64,000 nt of DNA. It comes from Prunella strophiata (taxonomy: Eukaryota > Chordata > Aves > Passeriformes > Prunellidae). Positions 50,536 through 63,490 of this stretch are shown here, one piece after another. The DNA lies in the NCBI GenBank assembly GCA_036583965.1, contig JAZBQD010000014.1, positions 55,763,126-55,827,125 of the forward strand, read 5' to 3'. The notes under the pieces were generated by a model. The model worked only from the letters and a program-made list of their open reading frames with translations. It had not been told where the DNA came from and did not search any database. A program made the position numbers and the translations under genes. How positions within the stretch are numbered: the stretch's first letter is position 1; each line of letters opens with the position of its first letter.

Positions 50536-53500
50536 AAGTTAAATTCATTATAAAATTACTAGGTATGTGTACCCTTGACTTCCTTTAGTTTTCTGTTTCA
50601 ATGATGATAAGTACATTTTTTGAAATTCATACAATGCTTTTCTTTTTTAGCCTTCATGCTTTGAATATTATTTCATAGTTTGCAATGTTATAAGAAAAGT
50701 TTTTAAGTGGGTATGGCACTGTGTTTATAAAAAAGTGCAACATGATAAGTTTAGACTTCAAATATACCTAAGAAAGCTTATTTATTTCATACAATAATAT
50801 CAACTTTGCTGCAATATTGATGTGCTCTGCATTTTAAATGTTTTGATCCTAGTTTCAGATGTATACTGCATATGTTAAAATTAAAAAAAGAATTCACAGA
50901 TTCCTGAGATGCCCGTCAAAAACAGATTCACTAACAGAAAAGAAGAAAAATTACCAGCTGTTTGGTGCAGCAATTCCTTTTGTGTTAGACTGATGAGATT
51001 TCTGAAGGAAGAAAGAGACCAGAAAGAGCCACATGGGTCATTGGGATAACTTAGGATTGTTTCAGCAATATCTTACACCCTGTGAGAACGTGATGATACA
51101 GATAATGTTCTATATCTTACCTCCCAAAATGCTATTCTGGCATCAACAGCAAAGACTAAATTATTATTTGATGAAATGAACGGCTTCAGGAATTCTTTCT
51201 GCATAAACATCACACATATTCTTTTTCTAGGACATGCTGGAATATGAAAATACCAGAATTTCCAAGCATATGAGTATTTCTCTTCTATTCTCTAAAAAAC
51301 CCACATCTCATGGTTTTTTTGCAATATGTAGTGTTTTAATTATAACAGCTTATAGATCCACTGAATAGAAGTGTTACATTACACAATTTCTTTTGGGAAC
51401 TGAAAGTACCTAGTCCTTTAGAACATGAAATTAAAACCTACTGCTTAGGGGTAGGCCTATTCCAAGTTTTTCCATAGAGGAAAATATATGCACTGATGAC
51501 AACTATTAAGGAATGAACTCAAAGTTTTCTGTGATGAAGAGTATGTTTCTAAAGTGCCTTACACACTTTGTTCACATCTTTGTTCCAGTCAGATAAGCTA
51601 CCATATTTTAGAATGCTAAATAAGTTAGATAGCCATTAAACTCCTTTAAAAATCTTTAAGGAGAAACTCTTGCAATATAATTGAGATGAAAATAGAAATC
51701 CAACAATGATGATGATGATAACTCTCAGCAGATCACAGTCTATATTTTTAGAAAGGATTATACAACAGAGAATAAACTACATTTAATAGTTCATAAAATA
51801 TTTGCTTGTGTTAAAAATGGAAATGCTTAATAACTATGCTACATTTTCCACCTATATTTTCCAACTAACACAAAGTGTAGACTTGAACTGTGTGGTTGCA
51901 TCTGAAAATGGAAGTGATTGGTTTTTATTATTATAAATAATAATTGTGAGCAGACTGTCTACTTTATAGTAATGAACTCTAATTTAACCACTTCTTAATC
52001 TATCTCACTCCTGTATTGAAAGGTGGGAATAAAACTCTCCTTAAAACTACTTTGTTTAAGTGAAAATTAAATATGTGAATGTTAATATAAAGCTTATAGC
52101 TGAAGTCTGAGAAAGCTCAGAGGTGATATGAATAGATAACTACACTACTTAGATTTCTTTGGTATGCATAGATTTTTCTGCCTCTTTTTTTTTTTTTTTT
52201 TTTATAAAAAAGAAGCTATGATATTTCATACAGAAGAAATAAGTATTTTCAGCTCAAGATGAGAGACATGTAGAACCTGCTAATTTACATTCACTGGTGC
52301 TTCTTGTGACTTTTATTACTCTGACCTGCATGGACTCCATTTGTAGGTCTTTCCTCATATTTCACTTTGTATTTAGAAGATAATCAAAGAAAATTATAGT
52401 GGAACCCACTAGAGGTGGATCTTCCACCCTGATGTCTTGAATTTATTCAAGTGTAATTTTGTAGACACTGTTATGGCAGGACAGGGAGTCAAGTTCACCT
52501 GATTTCTATTTGGTTTCCATTAGAAACTATAAATCTTTCCCCAGTGCTAGAAAATCAGCCTAGGTATCTCCACATTCAGTTTCACTGCACTATCACATTT
52601 GCAAGTCAGAAAAGTTCTCTGAAATGAATGATGAATGAATTGTTTTCTGTCAATCATATGATAAGCTGGCTGTGAAACCCAATATGTATGTATTTATTTC
52701 TCAGTCCTTCAGAGCTGACTTCCATAAAATGTAGGAAAAATAAAGAACCCAAGGATTTTTGATAATCTATGGGACAACCACAGATTTGAAAGGAAATCAA
52801 AGGATTCAAAGGAAATCAAACCAAAGGAATAAAGTCATTATAAAATGCTTTTATTTAAAAACATCAGTCTAGTAAAGAAGTTAATCATAGTCTGAGCTTC
52901 AATACTGAAGAAGCCTTCTGCAACTGAGCCCCAGTTATTTCACAGCAGCATGGAGACAGATGCAGGAACAAAGCAAGACTTCTTCATGTATCCTTCATCT
53001 CAGGGGTTCAAGCTGTCTGTGCTCCAAACCCTTTTTGTTAAAGCATGGTCATATGTCCGTGGCTCAGTTTTATTGTGAAAATTGTTTATTGGGAAAAAAA
53101 TATCTAAGAGTACATAAGATATACCATGCAGTATAAGAAAAGTAAAACCACAGAAGTGTAATTGCTAAGTTGGGAATTGTTAACAGATGGATTCACAAGG
53201 TAAATACCAGCATAAGAAGCAGCAAACTCCTAAGAAGAAAAACAGGGACTCAAAAAAAGAGCAAGACAGCAACATGAAAGATCAGTCCAGTACAAGGAAA
53301 ATCAACTCCTCCTATCCTGAATGACAGCTGACAACCATATCCCAGCCTCATCACCTGTCTCCCTGAGTAAGTGGAGCTTATTGATGTCTTCCTTACTGAC
53401 ATGCTGGAGTCTCAGCAAGCTACTGTGTTTACCAAAAATACCTACTATGTTCACTTGAGTTATTTAGATCCTGCTTGTAGTGTCTCTTTGCTAATGTCAG

Positions 53501-56259
53501 AAGACCCACAAGTAAAATGACCTGTGAGAGTGGATGCAAAAGGACTAAGAATTCCCTTCAATATGTGTTCTGGTGGGAAATAGTGAGAGAGGGAGAAGGA
53601 TGAGGGCAAATTTATTACATGCTTTGAAGCCTGGCCTGGGAAGCTGGTATAAATAAAACTCTAGAAGCTGATTGTAAAATGTCCTGCTGCTGCATATTTT
53701 TGGTTTTCATGCAGCTTCCCCTTTATTGACTGGATGATAGGAAAAGAACTCGCTGCTTTAAGTATGTCTTGCTACCACATTTGTTCAATTTTGTACGTGA
53801 GTCTTTGTTATCTTTTCTTCCAGGCCTTTTTCACTTTTGTTCCTTTGTTCACAAATAGCCTTTAACTCTCTCTGAACAAAGTATTCCATGCTTTCCTCTC
53901 ACTCCCTTCCCTTCTGTCATGTAATCAAACATTCTTTGTGTGGCTTTGTTCATAGCAGGGTTTCACAAAATTATTCAAAATTGATGATAGTTTGAAGAAG
54001 GTTTGAATGCACTCTACATTTAGTTTCCTTTGTCTGTGTGAAGTCTTACACAAGTAGTATCACTTCCTTTTATCATTTCATCAGAAATACACTCAGTACA
54101 AGATAAAATTTCCTCCATTAACAATAATACACTACTTTTTTTCTTCCTTTTAATGTTGAAGATTATATGTTGTATTCTTTTTTGGTTGAACATTTCAAGT
54201 ATTTAATTTTTAGTTATTTTTTTGAAACAAAAATATTAATTTTACTAGATAACTTGGTTTACTCTACAGTTAAGGCTAGCAGCAAAATTATCTTTTTAAG
54301 TTCAGTAGTTTTCAGGCGGTACTAATAAATAATCACAAAGCTGTGTGCTTTTAAAGCACCACATTTTATAAAAAACAATAAGAATAAGCAGTGAGTCACA
54401 TCCAGCTGTAATTTTTAATTTTCTTAATATCTCAGTGAATGAATTTATAATATGCCACGTGTGGAGGTTTGGTTTTGTTCTTTCAGCAGATGTTTGAAAA
54501 GTATTGCATTTAGTGTTTGAAAACTATGTATCCCTGTTAAGTTGCTCCTATAATCTTTTCCCTGAGATTTTATCACTTCAGTTGTTTAATACCTGCTTAT
54601 TTTGGTCTTTCTATAAGATAAGATCTATAACATCTATAAACTTTGACTTTTTAAAAAAACATTTGAATACAAAGCTCAAATTACATCATTCAAATAAGAA
54701 AATTTTCAAAGGAATAATAGTAATGATTCTGCTCCAATTGATATAATCCAGATTTCCCAAAACAGTGTTTCAGAAAAAATGTGCTTTTATAGCCAAAAAT
54801 ATGCTAAGTTGTAAGTACATATATTTCCTTTATACCTTTTATGTGTCATGTGCCATTAAGAGATGTCCAGATAACACAAAAAATATTTTCTTTAGCAGGA
54901 AGGATTTTTAATGTTAATCAAAGGAAACCCCCAAACTATAAAAGCAAAGTCTGCAATTTATCTGCATTACAAATTTCTTATTTGTTTATAATCTTTCCAG
55001 GTGTAACTTTTAGAAAGAAACCAACATCACATTCTCATGGTATTGGAATAATTTTAGGGAATAATTCACAGACTTAAGCCATTGGTGTTCCATTTTTCTG
55101 GCATGAATGTGCTTGGAGAGTTCAATGAGAAGGCATCACACTGGGGACCATAGCAAAGCTGAGGTGGAAGCCAAATCCCCTGGGGTCAGGAGGTCCTTTG
55201 TGAAGGGCTAGGTTTCCTTTGCATTAGAGTATTTATGCTGCAGCTTTAGAGATTGGAAGTGTTTTCTTTTTTTTATCATGCTCACTAAGTTCTGCTTCAA
55301 AGCTATTACCTACCTTCCATCCAGCTCCTAAATACAAATTATGTTATATTTCCTATAACTATGCTTCTTTAAGTAAATTTTATTTTCATTGTTCATGCTG
55401 GTAGATCCATTATTAGCTACAGATTTTGGTAGTTTGTTTCTTGTTCCTTTTCAAAACACTTTAATAATTAGATTGTCAAATTACAAAAAAATGCTACTGC
55501 AGCTTTGAAACTTATCACCTGAATACTTGGAATTTGTACATGTGGGAATATTAGAAAATAACTTTTTAATAGATAAAGTGTTGACAGAAATGAAACTAAA
55601 AGGAGGCCTAACCATGGACAATAGGAACTTGTTAAAAGCAAACATAATTGCTAATTTTATTAGGCAATTATTTAAAAAATTTACAAGAACAAAAGGAATA
55701 ATTGCCTAAATTCTTATTTTAGATGAAGAGTAATGAATGGAGCAATTCATAGAAAAACAGGAAGGGGGGGAAAATATTACTCCAGGTCCCTTTTGGCAGA
55801 TTAGAAATAACTTTACAAGGAATGTATACAAGACCACAACTAGTCAAATGCAAAAATTGTGTTCTAAATGACCCACATGAGGGATGGCTATACTGTTTTT
55901 ACTTTTTGGAGCAAGATCTTACTTTCCATGTTTATGTTGATACTTAATTCTTCACCTTTATATCATAGCCTTTCTGAAGATTTTTTTTCCAGGCACCGGG
56001 TAAAAGTGTTTGTTTCTACTTTCCCTATAGTGCCTATCAGTGTATTTGCTTAACTTGACTAGGAAAGGAATAAAACAACTTGATGATGGCTGATTCATTC
56101 ATTCTCTTTTCTCTTTCCCCTTTTCTCCTCTGGTGAGAAAGAGCATATATTGAGAAGTTAAAGAATTTTACAATTATTTCAAGTATCATTCTCTATTAAA
56201 AGAAAAGCAATCCAAACCACAAACCAAACAAAAAAGCCTTAATGTCTTTACCAATCTTA
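50536..56259. other. Long TE-poor AT-rich interval
   Basis: About 5.7 kb without a recognisable gene or dispersed repeat. It has a 19-base T run at about 52185-52203. Bases 52900-53650 and 55080-55210 are somewhat richer in GC and could contain very old repeats. A plus-strand 60-codon frame at 55527-55709 (K/N/I-rich) is not recognised. Confidence 0.4.
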
Positions 56260-56460
56260 ACTTATTGTGTCAGTGATTTCAATGCTTGCAGCTAATATGG
56301 AAAACTCTTCCTGCTGGATAATGCTGATTTAATGAGTCATGCATTTCAGTAAGTGTTAGCATGCAAAGCTGTTATGAACTCTGGAGAGTATGCAAATAGG
56401 GTAAATGATGACCTGTCAAGGTGCTCAGGAGCTGCCTTTACCCTTATCATATTTCTCCAG
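56260..56460. promoter_or_regulatory. Candidate conserved enhancer-like element
   Basis: A dense set of transcription-factor words in unique sequence: TGAGTCATGCA (56333-56343, AP-1/MAF half-site), the octamer ATGCAAAT (56390-56397), TGACCT (56409-56414) and TCAAGGTGC (56416-56424, ERR/nuclear-receptor-like). Upstream are GCTAATATGG and GCTGATTTAATG. No simple repeat intervenes. The 68-codon frame at 56353-56559 across it is unlikely to be coding. Conservation is inferred from style alone. Confidence 0.35.
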
Positions 56461-57430
56461 CCAGTCTGCTTTCTGTTGTGTGATTTAATTGATCTTGCCT
56501 ACTATCTCTTTTACAGCCCTGTAAATATATATATTTTAAAAAAAGTAATTCACAGATAAGTCTAGATAGAAACACGTCTGGATGCAAATAAGAAAGAGAA
56601 CTTGGTCATTTTGTTCTTATCTGGAATCTTAAGGAAAGCTAGTGAGTGCATTGATTATAAATAGTAAAACTTCATCTATCAGTTAAGACAATAACTCCCT
56701 CAAAAATCCAATAAGCAAATAGGATAAAAATAAGTAAAAAAACAAACAAACAAACAAACCAACAAGCTAATTATTCAAACTACTCCTTTTAGGAAATAAT
56801 GGTGAGGTAATGAGGTATATGCTAGGCTGTAATTACTAAGAGCATGTGTTTTTACTCATGCAAACATTGTTTGATCTTCCAAAGGCCATCATTTAAATCC
56901 CTCTCAATTAATGGTTGACAGATGACAATACAGAAGTGTTTCATATTTTATCAAGCAGAAACCAAAAAAAAAAAAAAAAAAAAACCAGCATTATACAAAA
57001 CTTTTAAATAATTTGGCCATCTTTCTGATATTATCCATTACTTTCAAAGCCATCATTTTATGCTTCAAAGAAAGATGTATGTGTGTTAAAAATCATATAT
57101 TTCAAATTCATAGATTTTATTGGTGTGATGAGAAGTACAAATGTTACTGAAGTGAAAAAAAGAGGGAGGTCCTCTAGGTGTCTGTTGGAACTGGTAAAAT
57201 TCAAGTACAGGCAGGAGAGAATATTTGCATGTACTGACTGATTTCAGTGGGTAGTCAAGTAATTCATGGTCCATTTTTTTCTATATTTTGACTGCTAATT
57301 ACAAGTTAAAATACCCACAAATTCAGCCACAGGCATGTACAGGAAAACTATTTTCCCTATCCTTTGTGACTTTGCAAAATTCTGAAGTTTTGCTATTACA
57401 CAGATGAAAAAAGCCAAAGATTTTAAAAGT
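56461..57430. other. AT-rich interval with (AAAC)n and a poly(A) run
   Basis: It holds an AAAC tandem of about five units at 56738-56759 and a 21-base A run at about 56964-56984. No gene is recognised. Confidence 0.5.
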
Positions 57431-57600
57431 GTGGTGGGAAGTTGATTGGGGTTTTTTGTTGGTGGGGCTTTTTTTGGTTGGTGGGTTGGTGTTTTGTTTT
57501 GTTTTTTTTTTTTTTTTTTGTTTGTTTGTTTGGGTTTTTTTGTGGTTTTTGTTTTGTTTTGTTTTGCTTTTTGCTTTTTTTTTCTTTTTTTTTTTTGTTA
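57431..57600. repeat. G/T-rich low-complexity tract with quadruplex-like core
   Basis: The plus strand is nearly all T and G. At 57476-57489 it reads GGTTGGTGGGTTGG, four GG steps with 1-2 base loops. GTTTT repeats and long T runs follow to about 57597. The frames through it (poly-F/W/G/V) are composition artefacts. Confidence 0.9.
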
Positions 57601-59090
57601 ATAATTCAATTTTCTAAAAGTACAAAAATACAAGACAGAGAGTAGATATGACATCCCAACTGCTAGCTGACAAATGACTCTTCTTGTCAAAATATTGCAG
57701 AGCAATAGAAAATTAAGTATCATGAATGTGTTGGTGCAGCTCTTGACTAACTAAAAAAACCAAGGTTGTTGACCTGATCAATCAATTATTTTCCTTCACA
57801 TCTTGTTGTGGAAATTATACCAATTTAGATTTGTTATTATGGTTTGACTTTGGTGTTCTTTCATAGAATTGAATATCTATCATGACCCCAAACAATTTTT
57901 AGGAAGGTGGAACACATAGGTTATGAAGATCTCAATTTCAGTATTTACAGAGGATAACAAACATTAGTTTCCCACCAAAAGGAAAAAAACTCCTATCTAC
58001 AGTCTCCAGAGTATTTGTTTGCTGTGAGCAGTTTTCTTATTGCAAAACTCATTTCCATAGCTTTTTTAGAGAACAAGATGAGATAAAAGAAAAAAAAAAA
58101 TTGAAAAGCATTGTGAAAGTACTTATCTATAAAACACATCTGAAGAAGTTCCTAAAATCTGGAGGAGATTCAGCCAGAGAACACATATTCTCCCTACTTT
58201 GTTTATTTTCTATTTCCTTTAAAATGTGTTTCTGGATGGATGGTCTTTTCTTTTCTTTACCTCAACTATTTTCATAGTCTTCAATGAAGCAAATCTTTCT
58301 GCTGCTGCAGTTGAGTTACAATGACTCATTCCTTCTCTGTTTGGAATGCAGGATATGATACTAAATTGATTTTTGTTTTTAAAAACAATAACTTAGAAAA
58401 GACAATTGCTAGATAATTGAAATATCTCTAAAAGCAACTTTCATGCTCTTTTGTAGTCTTTTTGTTTCATAGGCCTTTTTGGGGGGTGTTTTCCCTTCGC
58501 TGCTTTTTTTTTTTTTTTTTTCCCCTTTCTCCTTTGATTAGGGATGTGCAAAAACCAAGAATAACCATAAACACAGTTCAACACCTGGTAGAAACAATAG
58601 TAACACTGAGACTGCAGGTAGAAGGGTGTTAATCAATAGACCACGAACTAGAGGGTTGAGTTTGGTATTACTTGAGTGAAGTCATCCCATGTGTTTTCAT
58701 GAAGCCTGGCATTCTGACTCAAAGGGTCAGAATGCTGAGAGAACTTAATGCCCTTAAAAAGGAAAGAAAGTAAAAATCAAAAAGCCTGTTCAAAAAACTT
58801 AGTCTACATAGATGTAAAGACTAATTTTATTTTGTTTCCCCTAAGCTTTTGTCCAGAAGCATAGGGTAGATTCTATATTGTGAGTGAAGTGCGAGAGAAC
58901 TTCAGACTGAATTTCAGAACTTCCTCAAAGATGAAAGTGATGTCAAAATATGGGTAATTTTCAACAATCCTATTTGTTTCCACAAAAGACCAAAATGAAA
59001 TATATTTATTGTTGTTTACTATTATTTTTCTATTTATCTTAGGTACATCTACCATTAAAGGAAATTGCAAGGATAGAGAAAGACAGCACT
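57601..59090. other. Unique AT-rich interval
   Basis: No gene or transposon recognised. It includes an A run near 58089-58100 and an 18-base T run at about 58504-58521. Confidence 0.45.
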
Positions 59091-59129
59091 GGTCTCAGGA
59101 GAGACACTGCAGTGTCGGTCTGGGAGACC
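59091..59129. other. Nested palindrome
   Basis: The perfect 12-bp palindrome ACACTGCAGTGT (59104-59115) is flanked by complementary arms GGTCTC (59091-59096) and GAGACC (59124-59129), with unpaired 7- and 8-base internal segments. GC content is higher than nearby. Confidence 0.85.
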
Positions 59130-62100
59130 AGAGAAAACAACAACCTGGAACAGCTCAGGTACCTCTTTGCTGAGCAGAGATACTCCATTGCACAACAGTA
59201 GCCTTTCATTCTTCATTTATCTAGATAGCATACATGTAAGCTGCCATATGTCAATATAAAATAACAAAATATAAATATTAAATATGCAAAAATTTATATG
59301 TTAGCATTTCCATGCTTACTTCTCTGCAAAATCTGATTACTAATAACCAATTTATTGATTCCATGTTACAGAAAAATGGAAGCCTGTTTATTGGCCAATG
59401 TGGCAATTATTTGAAAAAAGTTAAATGTGTTTCTCATTGCAGTAGAACAAACTTATTACCCACAGAAGTCTACAGGTGAACAGATATAGAGCAAAAAGTG
59501 GATAGTCTGTCAAAGAAATCTTAGCATATATTTTACAGCCTGAATGAAGACCACTTACTGCTTGCATAATCAAACCCTCTTTTTCTGAAGAAATCGTGAA
59601 GCCATGAGAGTCTAAGTAGTTACAGCAGGAATAAAGGGTCTTTAATGAATGAAGTTCAATCGAAACACAGAGCAATAATGTATATTCAGTACGCATTTCA
59701 AAATTAAACTGATAAATGTAACTTTTATTCAATATTATATTCTCTAGATTTAATTAAAAGTTAAACGTGAACTTTAGAGCCTGAGTGAAAGAACTATGAA
59801 AATTGACTTTGAGAATTTGATAAATATGTGCTGTACAGGTACCTGTTAGTCCCGTAAATCTAATTATGGCAGAAGAGGAGATAGTCAGAATCTTTTGAGA
59901 ACACATCTTCCCTTGATGATGTGGCACTCTCTCCCTCTCTCCTTTCTCTACTTACTTTCTACTCTGTCACATAGCTGGGAAATAATTTTAAAACTGAAAA
60001 ATGTATAGCTCAGAACAATATTCATGGCACACCAACATTGCTGCATGAATGTGTGGTTAACCTTTGATATGTAGTCATAAAACAGAAAGCTGATATTATA
60101 GAGGATTAAGTTTGGGGCTGATTAAACTCAATGGCAAACATTCTCTAGGTCTTGAAGAATCAAGGTTTTGACTGGTGAATTCTATTTGGCATTTTAAGGC
60201 CATGATAGACATTTATAAAGTGAGAAACCTTGGCTCTCTCTTAGCATAAATCCAGAATATTGGGCATGTAAGGTATAAATGAGCCCATTTGAAAATCCTT
60301 TCATATAAAACCGTTTCAGACTCAAAAGGACATTGCAGCTTCAAAATGACAACACTGAACCGTATATACCAAATGTCTCTTTTTCAGTTAAGAAATTCTC
60401 TAAAGGTAAAATTGCAATCCATTCTAAATGTGGCGTGGCATAGCCAACAAGCCAAGGCAAATTGTAAATTCCAGTCTCTGAAAAGCAAAGATAAGATAAA
60501 ATTTACTTTAATAATCAGGCACTAGTGTGACAGAAACACTGTTTATATTTTGAATCCACTTGGAACACCAATGTACTCTGCAAAAATATTCCATATTTCC
60601 ATTCAAGCCAGTGCAGCTGCAGATGTCCTTTTAGGTCATCAGTCTTTCACCATTAACACCAACACCATGTGGTGGCAGCAAATATGGTATCTATTTAACA
60701 TGTCAGAGGAGGAAGATGTAAAAGATGCAAAACCTTTCCCCTCCACCAACTGTTACACTCTTCTGGAAGGGTCACAGTGGAACAACTTGCTTGCTCTGTC
60801 ACCTGTTCATCAGCTGATGGTCTTTTGATTTCAAACCTTCTCATTTGTTTGTAAGTTCTTGCAAAAGCTCAAAAAAGTTGCATTTTTTGAATGCAGATGG
60901 GAAGAATTATAGAAGTTACAGTACATTTACAAGCAAGGGACTGGTGATCAGCAATCTCAACCTTTCTGTTACACAAAATTGATTGAGACCAGACATGACT
61001 GAAATAAAGTGCACTTTGCATATGATTGTGTTTTAATGCTTGGTCTGTGGTTTTAATGCTGGTGCAGACAGGGAGAGGCCCAATTAAAGATCACTTCCAT
61101 CAGTTGGTAATGACAAATAGCCACCAAAGAAAGGGAAGGGCTTAACACTGAGAATAAAAAGTTATTTATTAGCAACTGCAGTGCAGGTATTGACTAGAAG
61201 AAATGTCTCGTATGCTCATGTTCTCAATTGGACTGTGTTAGTGAGTTTGAGAACCAAGTCTGATGAAACAAACTCTGTATTTTATAAATCAGAAATATTT
61301 AATTTTAAATTGCAAACTAAAAAAAAAATAGTATTTCTTGCATGAAACATATTGAGATGTCTATTACCTTCTGGGCCAACAACTGGAAACCAAGTGAGAT
61401 ACTCCAGAACATCTACATTTAGGATAGTGACCCAACTTTAGCTTATGTGTGGAAACCTCATTTTAGGTGATCTCAATTTTCCTTTACAATGATACTTTTG
61501 AAATCACTGAATTCAGTATAATAGTGTATTCAGTATAAATTCAGCTTCTCAGGTGATGTTTGAATCAGTGCTATGTTGCTCCAGCTGTTCTGTGATTGGT
61601 ACTAGAATATTTTGAAGCTGAGTACATATCTGCATAGACTTCTGACAGGAAAGGACTGTAGTGCTGCTATATCCCAAACCCAAGTGAAAAAAAAAAAAAT
61701 ACAGCTATTTTGAAGTCATCAGTTTTGAAATAGAAAATGTACTGGGAGAGAATATATTATTTCTTCTTCTATATGACAATTGCAAGAACGGTGGGATTTA
61801 GAAGAAGAAACTGAGTAGAGTCAATTTTTCTTTCAACCTTTCTTTCAAACCCTGCCTCATAGGAAATTTCCTTGCCCATTCTCTTGGGCCCATTCTCTTC
61901 CCTCCCTATACACCCTGTGATAATTCACCTCTTGTCTCCAAAATTAAAATGGTGTCTCTTGTCCTTATAATTTTGCTGTGAGTTTACAATCTGTTAATAT
62001 TAAAGGGGTAAAGGTGGTAGTGTTTACAAGGAGGAAAATGCCTGCTGAAAAGTACAGTTGAACAGTGTGATATGTTTATGCCAATAAAATAAGGGTGATT

Positions 62101-63265
62101 ATTAATGCTGGCCACGACTAAAGCAAAATCTATTAAAATTAGCTGATTATTCATGAAAATATTTTTCTATTTTTATGTTCAGCTCTAATATTGAGAACCT
62201 CATTAAGACAAATATTTAAACTCGAAGGAAAATACCAGACTGGTTGGATAAAATCCACTTTTGGTAGATCAGGATTTATTTTAATAGCTACAGCTAAATA
62301 GATGATTTCCTTGACACACTCTTCTTACATTTTATCAAACCTAAATTGTTTATAGTTCCTCTCCTATAGTTCCTTTCCTACATTTTATTCCTCTCCAATT
62401 GCAAATTGCAAAAGAGGAATTGCAAATACTAATTTTTCTTTTCTTCAGCCATTAAGTACAGAACCTGTTGATAGGTTTAATAGGAATCCATGCTACTGAT
62501 CTCGGTTTCATCTGTCAATTATTCAGTATTTCTGATCAAGTTACTCAATCTTCCTGACACTAACAGTCATTTGAGTTTTATTTCACCTCAGCTATTGTAA
62601 TTTGCATTTCTATATAGTTATTCTCATTAGCAATTCTGCCTTTGCCACTGCATTATAGAGTCCTCTTCATTGAAAACTGAGATGAAGCATTCAATTTTTG
62701 AGCCAGATCCATATTATCTTTAGGACAATACTCACTTTTAACACATTGCTACTCCACTTTTCTCTCTATTTACTAGAAAACCTTTCTCTCTTGTTATAAT
62801 TGCCTTTGCAAGGTTTATTTCTGCCTGAATTTCAACAATTCTGAATTTATGAATAAGAGTTGAGGTCCACCCTTTCAACAGTCTTTTCCACCTACTGAGA
62901 AATAGACCTGCCACTTATTTATCAACAGTAACTTTTCTGTTATAAACCTAGTTGACAATGACTCTTTTTACTCAGTATCCTTAATTTTCCACTGCATGTT
63001 GTTTATTAACCTCTCAATACCACATACTCCCCATTATATCACAAACAGCAGAAACTTGCAGATCATATTTAACAGAGGCCAACTAGAAAATAGCATGGGA
63101 GTCACACATACCTGGCTGTTGTGAACTGTGAACTTCTCTGGAGAATCAAAATTATTTTCTACACACACATGTTCTGCTGCAGCCTTTCTCCACTATTTCA
63201 TTTTGGATACATCTTGGATGTGCCTGATCACAGCTTAGTTTTGTTTTGTAGAATAAAATTTAGGT
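59130..63265. other. Unique AT-rich interval
   Basis: About 4.1 kb with no recognisable gene or dispersed repeat. Short A runs lie near 61319-61329 and 61686-61699. A candidate conserved stretch near 62075-62200 contains TTATGCCAATAAAAT and TTAGCTGATTATTCATG words. Frames at 60289-60525 and 60550-60828 have no known domain. Confidence 0.4.
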
Positions 63266-63490
63266 AGAATCATAGAATCATTAAGTTTGGAAAAGTTTAA
63301 CATTTAACTTGAGTCCAACTTTAAACTAGCACTACCATGTTCACCACTAAATCGTGTCCTCAACTGCTAATGCACATATTTTTAAACAGTTCTGGGGACT
63401 GGGTCTCTACCAATTCCCTGGGCAATATGTTCCAATCTAATCTAAATCTCCCCTGGAAAAACCTGGGGCCATTTCTTCTTGTCCTGTCAT
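63266..63490 (-). mobile_element. CR1 LINE 3' end relic, minus strand
   Basis: AGAATCATAGAATCATTAAG opens the antisense 3' UTR. 'cactaccatgttcaccacta', 'gggtctctaccaattccctg' and 'ggcaatatgttccaatctaa' follow, and the copy ends in 'ggccatttcttcttgtcctg'. The stretch that normally follows 'gttccaat' is deleted, so the ORF2 end is interrupted. It is 5'-truncated near 63490. Confidence 0.88.

Noticed and set aside
55527..55709. 60-codon K/N/I-rich frame as a captured viral or transposase fragment
   Set aside because: No motif supports it and the AT-rich composition explains the residues. Open frames of this length are common here.
57442..57645. Hydrophobic membrane-protein-like frames
   Set aside because: They derive from T/G homopolymer tracts and have no complexity beyond F, W, G, V and L codons.
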